Origin: Synanceia verrucosa
Taxonomy: Eukaryota; Chordata; Actinopteri; Perciformes; Synanceiidae
Direction: 5' to 3'
Assembly: GCA_029721515.1 (NCBI GenBank)
Contig: CM056552.1
Span: 13,975,001 to 14,039,000 of the forward strand
Length of the DNA: 64,000 nt
Shown here: positions 1 through 21,663 of the stretch, one piece after another
Layout of the letters: every line of letters starts with the position of its first letter
How positions within the stretch are numbered: position 1 is the stretch's first letter
Program-made: the position numbers and the translations under genes
The notes under the pieces: model-generated
Seen by the model: the letters and a program-made list of their open reading frames with translations, nothing else
Told to the model about the DNA's origin: nothing
Databases searched by the model: none

Positions 1-10532
<10,532 letters not shown>

Positions 10533-10582
10533 GACACACACACACACGCGCACACACACACACGCGCACACACACACACGCG

Positions 10583-10614
<32 letters not shown>
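10533..10614. repeat. CA/CG alternating microsatellite in plxna2 3'UTR
   Basis: About 80 bp of almost uninterrupted alternating purine-pyrimidine sequence, CA repeats punctuated by CGCG, start next to the plexin stop codon. Such tracts can adopt Z-DNA and are length-polymorphic. Confidence 0.9.
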
Positions 10615-10988
10615 TTATGTATGCACATACACACAGATACTGAATTAATGGACCTACTGTATAAACAAACTGAAAAGTGATTCATATACATGCATAAATA
10701 CACACATACCAATGTACATACATGAACCACAGCACACAGATTGTCCCAAAGCACGACTTTCGAATCCAATGTCATCGTTTTTTCAGAAGAGGCTCCCGAC
10801 GAGGCAGAATCCCTACTTCTAAAACTCTCCTATAGAGAGAGACAGAAAGAGGATTTGGGCCATCACAGTTGCTGAATTTGAAGCCAATTCTTTTCCGCTG
10901 GGTAATGGTTTGTCTTTGTAGTTGGTGCTTATACTAAATGTGTGTGTGTGGCATGGCTGGAGCTCTGAAGAAAACAGCACTTAATAAA
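10533..10988 (+). other. plxna2: plxna2 3'UTR with proximal polyadenylation signal
   Basis: The 3'UTR begins directly after the stop codon. The first AATAAA is at 10983-10988; another at 12857-12862 could give a longer transcript that would include the SINE at 12010-12480. Which one is used cannot be read from sequence. Confidence 0.55.
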
Positions 10989-12009
10989 GAATGACTCAGT
11001 TTAAAAAAAGTCACTGGAGGAGCTCAACAAAGACAGGAGCCAATTTAATGGGACGGCACGTGGTGAAACAAGACTCAAAGTACTTTTATATGTCAAAGAT
11101 GAAGGATGCTTATTCGCACTACATATCACAGGCTTGGAGTGACATCGTCGTTTGGAGCAGAGATGTGTAACTTTGTGTTGCTAAGCCTTTTCCTATTGCC
11201 TTTTAAAGGCTTAAAAAAAGAGAACATGAAAGACGTCTTTATTTTTCATTTCTTTCATTACTTTTTTGTTTAAATGAAGATTTTTTGAATTACAACTGTG
11301 CCAGGGATTGAACTTCCACAGACGTTAAGGTCCAGCTCTTTAATAATACAACACTGCAAAGGCATTATCTTCAAATCTGAAACATACATAGAGATATTTC
11401 CAGAACAAATCCCTGGCCTTATGTGCCAAATATAATATGTCTCATGTTTCATTCATGTTAAATGCTCCCCTTAAAGCTATTAATAATACATGTCATTGTG
11501 CGGAAAAGATCCCATTTAAGATGGGAAATTTGTACAGTGATGATCTATAGACCGCCAATTCAGCCATTCAAAGATAAGTGGAGACCAAATTGAACTGTAG
11601 CAGAAAGCATGATTAATGATGCTTTAAGTCTGACCATGGATCAGATTAGCCAAACCTTGGCCAACAACCCCGCACCCCCAACACCCGCCCCGCCTCATCA
11701 GTCGTTGTTTACATTCAACGTTATACTTGAAATGCACCGAGTGTTCAAGATTAAAAGAACACCTGGAGCTCCTGTGAAGTAATCTGGTCAGCTTAAATTA
11801 AACGAACATTTTCATGCCTCATTGATTTTACCAATAACCCCACAAACCATATATGGTTAACCATACATGTATTTGGATCAGCAGTTGGTCCTTGTAAAAT
11901 TAATTGATGAAAAATCTATTTGTTGCTTCACAACACTTACTTCTCTTTACATCCCGACTGTTTCCGTCTTTATTTGTAGTTTTAATTTTGCGTTCATACG
12001 TGTATTTTA

Positions 12010-12480
12010 GCGGCGGCACGGTGGTGTAGTGGTTAGCACTGTCGCCTCACAGCAAGAAGGTACCGGGTTCGAATCTGTGTGGAGTTTGCATGTTCTCCCC
12101 ATATCTGCGTGGGTTCTCTCCGGGTACTCCGGCTTCCTCCCACCATCCAAAAACATGCATGGGGATTAGGTTAATTGGCTAATTTAAATTGACCGTAGGT
12201 GTGAATGTGAGTGTGAGTGGTTGTCTGTCTCCTATGTGCCCTGCGATGAGGTGGCGACTTGTCCAGGGTGTACCCTGCCTTCCGCCCTAAGACAGAATCA
12301 GTATCAGAAAAAGATTTATTGCCAGGTATAGTTAACACAATACGAGGAATTTGTTCTGGTGGGTTGGCGCAACATAAATATATATATATAAAAAAAAAAA
12401 AAAAAAAAAAGACAGCTGGGATAGGCTCCAGCCCCCCCGCAACCCTATGAGGATAAGCGTTAGATAATGGATGGATGGAT
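12010..12480 (+). mobile_element. tRNA-derived SINE with target-site duplication
   Basis: The head carries RNA polymerase III type 2 promoter boxes: an A box (TGGTGTAGTGGTTAGCA, near 12021-12037) and a B box (GGTTCGAATC, 12066-12075). The tail ends in GGATGGATGGAT. A 10-bp direct repeat GTGTATTTTA at 12000-12009 and 12481-12490 marks the insertion. A second, truncated copy sits at 42807-43050. The element is interrupted by another retroposon at 12296-12410. It is a repeat, not a functional tRNA gene: the cloverleaf is not preserved. Confidence 0.85.
12296..12410 (+). mobile_element. Retroposed fragment with poly(A) tail nested inside the SINE
   Basis: A foreign segment beginning AATCAGTATCAG and ending in a (TA)n run followed by about 21 A residues splits the SINE. 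The sequence AAGACAG lies on both sides (12289-12295 and 12409-12415), the expected target-site duplication. Removing it restores a continuous SINE when compared with the general family. The A tail and duplication indicate LINE-mediated retroposition in the plus orientation, later than the SINE insertion. Confidence 0.78.
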
Positions 12481-15400
12481 GTGTATTTTACCTGGCTGCT
12501 TGTTGTCTCCTTGCTGCTGTATTTATTGTGCCATATCTAAACTCTCAAATGATTATCATGATAGTCGCTGCTGAGACAGTGACTAATGTGATCTAAATTA
12601 AAGAATTAAAGTTTCATCGCTCCATACAAAAGTCACAACGACTGTCTATCAGTGTAACTCTGGAGCGCCGCTCTTTTTCCAGTATCAGTGGGGTTAAAAC
12701 ACTCCCACAGGACCTGCACACTCTAAAGCTGATCTAGAAGAGCAAGATAAAATAGTATAAATAAGAAATACATTTCCTGTTAAGTGTTGATATACGACCG
12801 AGAACTCATCTGTCTTATGTGTGGTTTGATGATGATAATTTATAAATGTGTTGTGCAATAAACTGTCAGACATTTAAACTGTAATGTTTTTTAAACTATA
12901 TATTATTGTATAAATATTGTACATAAAAAAACACTCCTATTTTGCAAGCAAAAGATTCACTTTGTACTGTTGTTATACATTAAATGCGCAGCTGATGAAA
13001 ATAATTTCTGTCTGTCTTTTGTGGTGTGGTGATGCTAAATTCATAATAATAATAATATATTTATGAGAATCCTAAAATGAAGCCCTGGCCAAGACAAAAA
13101 TTACACTACATTTCTCACTCCATTACAGATAGTTACATAAAACAGTAAAAAAGACAGATGATCATCATATACAGTATTAGAGTATTAGTGAGACCCATGT
13201 TTATGGTGCATATCTATAACATGTTATAGTCTGCTTTTAGTGGTGTATAATTTAAGAATTTAAAGTTATAAGGACTTAATACATGCACATAATATTCCTA
13301 ATGATTTATAACAACAAGCATAACACTTTATGATGAGACACATGGTCAAATATTATAATACTTCATAATTTACTAATTCACAGATTTTTTGTTTTTTCAT
13401 TGCAATCACAGTAGCCTAATAACTCACATGGTTGTAATACAATATAATCTTTTTGTAATGCTTTATAAATCACTATTGAAATGCATTATGGTCATTGTTT
13501 TGCTTTCAGAAAGTAAAAAAAAATAATCTTATAATGCTTTGTGTTGTTCTTTTCATTTTCATTCAATTCAATTTAAGTTTACTTAAAATTACGTCATTTC
13601 CAAGTCAATCGAATCTCTGCCACACATAACTGGATAATCCATTCTTATTACGTTAGTGGACCTCTAGCATGCTAATCTGACAATTTAGCCATTATTGGCT
13701 TTCCAACAAAGTGCTCTAAAGGCAAGACAATGACGTCAGAGATGAACCAAAATCCAAGAGGTAAATCTATCATTCAGCTTCATACTTAGATTTATTAGCA
13801 TCATTGTTGGCCAGAATCAGCCATTCCACAGTGTCTCTAAAGCTATATTCCAGAAACTAATTTTCTGATATAAAAGTAGGTCTGTGTACTTCCAATATAA
13901 CTGATTACAGAGTGCAACATTAGTATATCATGAAACATTTTAGTATCAAACCCCAATATACAGGTGTATTATTGATTATCCTAGCACCAGTTGTTAAAGA
14001 TGTACTTTGGGCATTATTTTTCATTTTCAAAGTAATTGTTTTAGGGGTGAAATAACATCAGAATGTCTTGTTGAAAACAATTCAACATGAATTAACCACA
14101 TAATACAAGATCTGTTTTGAAAAAGTTACATACACTTTACACTTGGCAGAGATTTAGCAGTGTGCTACCAGGTCAGTTTACATGCTGTCTGTTGGAATGC
14201 TTTACATGGAGAGGGCATCAAACTCCTGCTAAATCTAGTCAAAAGGGCAAAAATACCAGCCTTCAGGGCTGTTCTTTGTTTTTCAACGAAGGATAAGAAT
14301 GTTCTGATACAACTGATGCTACCACAGCATCTACGCTAACTTCTTCAGGAGCTGAAAGGAGCTCCTCACAGGACAGCAGTCAGTCCATAATCTGTCCTGC
14401 TGGACACAGACTTATTACTCAAACCCTGACAAGACATCAAGAATCCACCTGCTCTGCAAGGTAAAACAAAAGAGCAGCCATGAGTCAGTCATCTTCAAAA
14501 AAATATTAAATGCCCATTTTATCATAAATGTGTTTTTACTGTGGGAAATATAACATAATAACAATAACAACTATGCCAACTGTTTGTACAAAGGAAATTT
14601 GATGTTTACACCTGGTCTGGTGAGAGTTGCACATTTCATATCAAAGAGAAATTGAGCTTGTAAAACAACAAAGAAATATCCTGGAGAAAATTAGCTTCTC
14701 TTTGAATTTCCTTAAAAAAAACAAAAAACAAAAAAAAACACACCACCATGTAATGAACAGCCTCTCGGAGTGAAGAGTACACAGTTTGGCATGGCATGTC
14801 TTGCAATAAGGAGCCAGAATTTATTATTCATGTTAACCCTCGGGGCGCTGGGCAGGCAGAGCAGAGGTGGAGGGCAGGAGAAGCAGGAGAAGGAGGAGAA
14901 GGAGGGCCGCATGAACACCCAGGTTTCCCAGCCTTTACCTGTCAGATCCAGGTGGGGGTGTCTGTGCGCCTACCAGGCTCTAAGCCCTCATCTTTTCACT
15001 CTTCTCTCTGTGCTTGTCAGAGCACCTCTCCTCAAAAGCCAGCAACTCCCTCTCACTTACTGCAGGAGGACGATCATTGAGACTGAAACCTCTTCTACCA
15101 ACAGCCAAGTAAGCCACAGGTTATCCTCTGGCAGGCTGTGTGTGGTTTGATGGTATGAACAGGTTATGAGCTACTACAGCCGATAGAAACCCATTATTCT
15201 ACTATCAATCACTGACAGTTGTCATAATATCTCAGTCATGCTTTGGCCCATGATTGATGACACTACATTGTTCGTAACATGACCATAATTTCTGTGAAAT
15301 CGCCATAGATCCTCAGTTTCTCCTGATGCTCAGAATATTGGATTCAAGGGGAAAACTGAGCTTGTAGAAAGAAAAAGAATAATTCAAACTGTGGCTCCAA

Positions 15401-16989
15401 CTGTGAAATGAATGCTGAATTGAAAAAGGCCTTGGAGTTTTGTACCTTGAACAGCCCAGCTGAGTTTGAGGCTCTGCTTCAATGTCCTGAGGCTCAATGT
15501 GGTTAAAGAAATCTGTCCACTGTACACAGAAACAGGGTTGACACAATAACAGGAACATGTGTACATTACACTGTTGCTGAAATTAAGATTATTTAATATT
15601 TATATGATTGTGAACTGAACATGTTTTGATTATAATCTAAGATATCAGCAATTAATCGTTTTAGTTAAGCAAAAATGTCACATATTCAGTGAGGATTTTA
15701 CGCTATCCTGTTCAGCATGTTCTGTTGGTTGAATAAAACAAGCAACCGGAACACAACTATTAATTTATGGCGAATGACAATAATTAGCTGTAAATCTTAA
15801 AGGTACGAAATGCAAGATTGGGAGTTGTGCTAACAGCGTAAACAATGCTGAGTAGAACTAACAGTGCTAACATGAGGATGAACTGGAGAGTTGGCTCGAG
15901 GCTTCTGCAAAGCTCCATCAGTCAGGATGTTATTATCAGCTGTAACCACCATATGAGCAGAGTTGCTAGCCAGTCGGGCACAAACTGCACAGAGAGGCTC
16001 TGATTACAACACACAACTTATTCTCTGCTCAGGTAGACAAACCCATCTATATCTTTGCATAGCAAAGCCACATTGCTCTGAAAATAGCACCTTTACAGTA
16101 CAGTAAATACAGTAAACTAACCACACATTAAGTACTACAAAAGCTTCTGTATAATGATACATGTTTGCAGATACTCTATTAGAGACGTGCTGCCTAAGTC
16201 CTATAGTGACTTTTGAGGCTGTACAGTGTTATATCATGCAGGTCTGCATGATAACCGCACACATACATATTTTCATATATATTATATCAAATATATAGTT
16301 ATATACAGTATACAGATGTGTTTTCTTATCGGTTGTGGTTCCTTTCAGCAGCAGAAAAACAGCAGCCACTATCAATGGGAGCATATACAAATGTGTCATA
16401 CCTTAGTTTTTGTGTTTTTTTTTTTTCTTCCATAATGTACACTCCCACTAAGCAAGCCTCAAACTCTCTGAAAACACAGCCTCTTAAGTATTGAGGTCAG
16501 CGAGCATCAGCCTCCTGCTGCTTTAATTAAATGCAGACTGCATTATCAGAGTGCACACAATCAAACAGGCACTGATACAGTATGTTTGTTCTTGCCAAGG
16601 ACAAAGGACAGCTGACCAAATCCCTGATGACTGTACAGAATAATATGAAATGACAGCTCACAGCTCAGCCTCTATCAGTAACAACCCGTTTCAGGATTTA
16701 TTAGATGAGCTAATCCATGACGGCATTTTATTTCACTAATTTGTGGTAATAATTTCTCTTTTGTCTGTCAGCAACGACGCAGCCACTAGCAGACAGCAGT
16801 CACAGCAGCCTTCATTAGTCACTACCTCTAACGCCACAGCTGGATTCTTTAAGTGAAATGCTTTCAGCTCCACAAACAATACACACTGTGAAGCAATAAT
16901 AAGTGAAGGGTTTAATGATGTCCAGCCTGGACAGCTCATAAGTCTAATGGTGCCATCTTCTGGCCACAGTCATTATCACAAGTATGAAC

Positions 16990-17032
16990 AGGAAAACCCT
17001 CATTCTGATTGACACAGAATGAGGGTTTTCCT
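16990..17032. repeat. Perfect 18-bp inverted repeat with 7-base loop
   Basis: AGGAAAACCCTCATTCTG at 16990-17007 and its exact complement at 17015-17032 flank the loop ATTGACA. There are no mismatches. The flanks do not extend the pairing. The stem is shorter than a typical microRNA precursor. Confidence 0.85.
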
Positions 17033-18729
17033 TTCAGTTGCTGTTCACATCAGTTTGAGCCCAAACTTAGATCCAAGAGGAAGATTGTGTGAAAATGTGA
17101 TGGGGGAAGAGGGCAAAGGGTGTGTCTTAATGACAAAAAAGTGTCTGTTTGAGCTCTGCCACCCGAGGGTGTGTGTTGGGACATCTGCAGAGCCATGTGG
17201 TGGTCCTATAGGTCATGACTCCGACATACTCAGAAACCAGACAGTATCCTGACTGTGAAGAGAAACACACTGGGTAAGTCCTTAAGACACGTTTTGTTTT
17301 AGGAAGAGGTGATGTCAATACTTCCTGTCTTTCTAATTTCTTTTGTTTTGTCTTCTTCCCACCCATTCAAGGATAGACACATTTGCTGCTCAGCTCAGAG
17401 AGGAAACGGTCAACATTTGCTGCACTTTGAAACTGAATCCCCCCCTCCTCCTCCACCCAAACGTCGCCTCACCTTCCCTCCTTCCCAGCTTCTGCACTCA
17501 TGAATTCCCTTCAAGACAGGCTCCCTCCTACGAAGCCAATCGCTGAGCTTTACAGGATTTATGGCACACATTTTCAAAGCTCCATAAAATGTGTACCATG
17601 ATGTGTGTGTTTTCTGTGATTGTGTCCACTATGCTTGTACAAACATATCAGCTGAAATAAGGCTAAAAACACCCTTTCAATGAAGACTTGAAAAAATGTC
17701 CTCACCAGTGATTCAGTGGAGCACAGTCAGTTGCTTTTTGTCTGTTCCTCAAAGTCAAAGCAGAATCATAAGTGTCTGAAGTTATATTATTACATATGAA
17801 TGGGTGGAGAAAGAATGCCCTTCCTACAAAAGGTCGTCTCATTAGGAGTGTCTCTGTTTTATAACTTCCTGTTTCAATGCACTGCCCGGGGACCTTAAAA
17901 ATAATCAATTGCTAGTGAACTATGGCTTTCAGACAGAATAAATATAACATTTTCACAATTCATATTTTAAATGAAGATAATTAAAAACAGAAGTCAGTAT
18001 CTCTCATAAGATACTGAACTTAAATTTATCAGTGAGGCTTTAAATTCTGGAAACAGAAGTCTTCTGAGAATATAATCCATGACATATTCGGCTAATTAGC
18101 GCTATGTTAGAGGGGGAGATCTGCCATTTAAAGTAGCCTCCTGATCCATCAGCTGAGCCTCAGTGATCCTAGGATTTCCAATTAGCAGCTCAAACTCACA
18201 TTACCATAAAATAAAACTTCTTGGATGAAACACAGGTGACCTTTTGCTTAAAACACATCCAAGAAGTGAAATATCACATTCAGATTCAAGTCAGGCTGTT
18301 GGAAAGGTCAGATATTATAAAAAGTAAAACATTTTCATGTCTTTTATATTATATCATATAAAATGTATACAATTAGAAAGTTTAAGTGCTGTTTAAATAT
18401 GGTGAAAGTGAAAGAAAAACTCAATCCTGAGGAATGCACAGCCCTTAACTCAGAAATTGAGCATTTGAAACAGGCAACATGGATTTCTATCCATTTGTGA
18501 TGTCACAAATCTGCAATTTATAAATCATCATACAGTATTAAATATAACTGTTCAAAATATGTCCCAGGTTACAGTGTATGTGACTATCAACTGGATCTAA
18601 TAATTACAGATATATCCAGGAAGACAGTATGAGGAAAATATTGTGTTTTTATATTAAATCATGTAACAGTGTTTTAGAAGAAACACAAAATAAAAGTATG
18701 AACTTGAAAATGAACAAAATAAGGGACCT

Positions 18730-18985
18730 TTAACAAAGTTAAAATGTACACTCTTTAAGGATCCATATACGCTCATTTTCAGGTTCATATTAGTATTTCT
18801 ATTTCTATTAGTATTTCTACCAGAACAAGTTTACATGCTTTAAATGTTCTGTCGTTTTATATAGGCCCTTAATATTATGTCACTACACACTGGGACAGTT
18901 TTGTCTCATATTGTCTGCTTGAGTATGTCAATATTCACCCTCTTATTCCACAGTTTGTGGGTTAGTCAGCACTGAAAAGGTGAGT
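18730..18985 (+). repeat. Dispersed teleost repeat remnant
   Basis: Blocks such as CTCATTTTCAGGTTCATATT, CCAGAACAAGTTTACATGC and CATATTGTCTGCTTGAGTAT resemble an abundant short repeat of fish genomes that I recognise from general memory; the family name is not certain. No coding. Confidence 0.5.
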
Positions 18986-19874
18986 TTCCTATGCCCTCTT
19001 TATGAAAACATATTAACAGTGTTAATAGCACATAAACTGAAGTCTAACCTGAACTGGGTAAACTGGTTATAGTGATTCTCCATTATGAATCTGTCTCCTT
19101 AGTTTGTCCTCAAAGTTGGACAATGAGCTTTATTTTGTTGTTTTCAAATTTCAAATCAGAAACTGACAAAAAAAAAAAAAAAAAGCATGCATGCAAGAGG
19201 AAAAAATTGTATGTTGAAAAAAATTTTTGGCAACAGCTCAGGATTTTGTGGTCTTTACAGTATGGGGTAAACCTAAAGTGGGCTTGTTGTGAGAAAGGAC
19301 AAGCAAAAAAACAACACTTTCCTTCTGATATCAAATCTGGTTGCCTATATTCTCCTGAGACATTCAATCATTTGAGAAAGCATTTATTACTGAACTCTCA
19401 CCGGTTAAACACACACACTTGTAAACTAAACCAAAATACACTGCTGTCAGAAATAATCTATAACACCAGTGGATATATGATGATTGCAATGTACTGTTAC
19501 TGAAGAAACAGTGCAGCGGTGAAAAGGAAAATGGAGGCTATGTTTTCAAAGTACATAAGCTGCAACAGATGTGAAGTACAGTCAACACACCGTAAACAAA
19601 TAAAGCCATTTGAAAGCAGGCCTATAGACTTTAAATCACAGGATGCCAGTGGTAGAAATGTTTTCCAGATTTGCTTTCTGTAAGGTCGTCAGAGGAATGC
19701 ACTTGCTGTCTGTGTTGGTTTCCTGCTCTGCGACCATGACGGGCTTTTCTGTAACACTTTAGCCCAAACTCTGTCATAAAGGAAGACAGATTTAACTTAA
19801 CTCTGTCATATTTTGTTAGGTGTCTCATGATGGAGAGGAAAGGGAGTTCTGTACTTGCACACAAAGATATATTT

Positions 19875-20175
19875 ATACTATATATTTGAAGTGGAGTTGA
19901 ATGACTACATGTATACTATTGTGTACAATGTATATATACACAGTATATAGTACACTGTAATTAACTGACTATGGATAAGTACCTCATTCAACCCCACTTC
20001 GATAATATATCTATATACAGTGAGGTAAAGCTGTGAAAAACTAAATATAGCGATACTAACTCAACTGATGCTGATCTCTTAGGTGTACCTCTCCGTCATC
20101 TACAGTGGGCAATACACAAACTCATACAACCCCACTTCAAAACAACAAAACTATCCCTTTAAGTTAGTCACGGGT
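19875..20175. repeat. Cluster of inverted repeat fragments
   Basis: TTGAAGTGGAGTTGAATGA near 19886-19904 and TCATTCAACCCCACTTCGA near 19983-20001 form an imperfect inverted repeat of about 19 bp. A third related piece, CATACAACCCCACTTCAAAA, follows near 20126. This looks like decayed copies of one short inverted-repeat element. Confidence 0.55.
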
Positions 20176-21423
20176 GCAAGAAAAATATACAAAAGGAAAA
20201 AGAAACAAAATGGCCAGGGTCTGTCCTGCTGCCCTCTGTTACTGCCATGTGACAGAAAGCTGTGATTTATGAGCACTAAAGTAGCAGAAATACTTAACTG
20301 ACTAACAGTCTAATGAATGTTTTACTGGGGTGACATGGCCATTGCTGTCCAGCTGTGGCTGCTGTAACGGAGCACCACTGATAACAGTGAGGGGCCAACT
20401 GCCCACCTCAACACCCTGCTGTTTAAACTGAGTGTTTGATAAGGGTCTGGCAGAAAGGAAGGGGGGTAATAGGGAGGAAATGGGGATATGGGGTTGGGTG
20501 GTGGGGCCAAAATGAAGACAGGGAGACTCTATGGGCATTGGGACTGGTGTCACGTTACGAGAGTGTTTCTCAAGCATGTAGAAGTTTACTTCTCTTGATT
20601 CGCTGTTGTTGCTACTTTTTTCTTTGTCTAAGAGGGTGGGGCTTTCTATTTTTTTAACAAGTCATTTGGCATACCTTCACCAGTGGTTCCAGATGTGTGA
20701 TTTACAGAGAGCATGAGAGCGGCAAGCAAGAGAGAGCTAGCAGAGATGCCCAAATTGCAGGGGGAAGGGGAGTGGGTGGGGGTGCTTTCAGGACTGTGTG
20801 GAAGTGTGAAAGGTTTAAGCCGATCCTGTGGTGTCTTTACTACTGGGATGGCTGCTGCTGATTGATGGCCTCACTGAGGGACGGGGGATACAGGACACTG
20901 AAATGGATTGATACCATTAGCATAACAGTGGATCACACTTTTGTTTCCAGTATGATATTCTGCTCCACGGTCTATCTCCATAAGCCTATTAAGCACCAGA
21001 GGGTCACCCTATTGTCAGCTATCACCTTTCATTGTGTGCTGGATTACTGCTCCCATCCAGAAAGGGTTCACAGCTCAGGCAGACATTGTAACCCGGTCCG
21101 AGCAAAGGATAATCAGCAGTGATGGACGAAACATATTCTGTAGTGCAACAACACATATCACACATGCCGCAGCCTAGTCATGAATGATTCACACACTGGA
21201 ACGGTCTATTTAATGTGCATTTCTAAGTATGAACATTGGTTGGTATTTGAAGAATGCTGCACAAAGTTCTTTTTTTTTAATCCACAACATCCCAACAAGA
21301 CTCAATTCTATCCCTCCATGTGCCTGGCTTTTTGCAGAGGGGTGGGGGCACAGGGGAAGGGTTAAAGTAACCAGTGGAAGACAGGGTGTAGGGCTGGGCC
21401 ACAGTAAGGGCGGAGGAGGGGGG

Positions 21424-21433
21424 CTATATAAAA
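21424..21433 (+). promoter_or_regulatory. cd34: cd34 TATA box
   Basis: CTATATAAAA lies 146-155 bp upstream of the chosen cd34 start codon in a G-rich context, so transcription would begin near 21455. This is inferred from motif and position only. Confidence 0.6.
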
Positions 21434-21578
21434 ACTGACAGAACACAAGAGGTGCTTTATCCACCCTGTCCCGCTGGTAAGAGGAAGCCCTTAACTGCTC
21501 CGGCTCAACCAGCTACCTCCCTTTCTTTCCTGCCTTTTCACTCACACCCTGTCGGACGTGTGCACGCTCAGGACGAGA

Positions 21579-21663
21579 ATGGCAACATCATCAGCATGGA
21601 GGACAAACAGGCCCTGCAAAATGTTGGCTTTTGCATTGCTTTTCATCGGCTCACTCTTGAATG
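21579..21663 (+). CDS. cd34: cd34 exon 1: signal peptide
   Basis: The exon encodes MATSSAWRTNRPCK and then the hydrophobic run MLAFALLFIGSLLN. The donor is AATG|GTAAGT, phase 1. The basic n-region followed by a Leu-rich core fits a cleavable signal peptide. Confidence 0.85.

Larger units (their letters stand above)
12863..21420. other. Intergenic region between plxna2 and cd34
   Basis: About 8.5 kb without a convincing exon. It contains repeat remnants at about 18730-18985 and 19875-20175 and a perfect hairpin at 16990-17032. A purine-rich stretch at 14850-14910 (GGAG/GAAG runs) gives chance open frames. It may hold regulatory DNA for cd34, but nothing in it can be assigned. Confidence 0.6.

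Noticed and set aside
12011..12085. tRNA gene
   Set aside because: A and B boxes are present but no complete cloverleaf, and the sequence continues into a SINE body with a second copy at 42.8 kb.
14770..15150. 126-codon open frame in the plxna2-cd34 spacer
   Set aside because: Driven by a purine-rich GGAG/GAAG tract, no splice context, no family resemblance.
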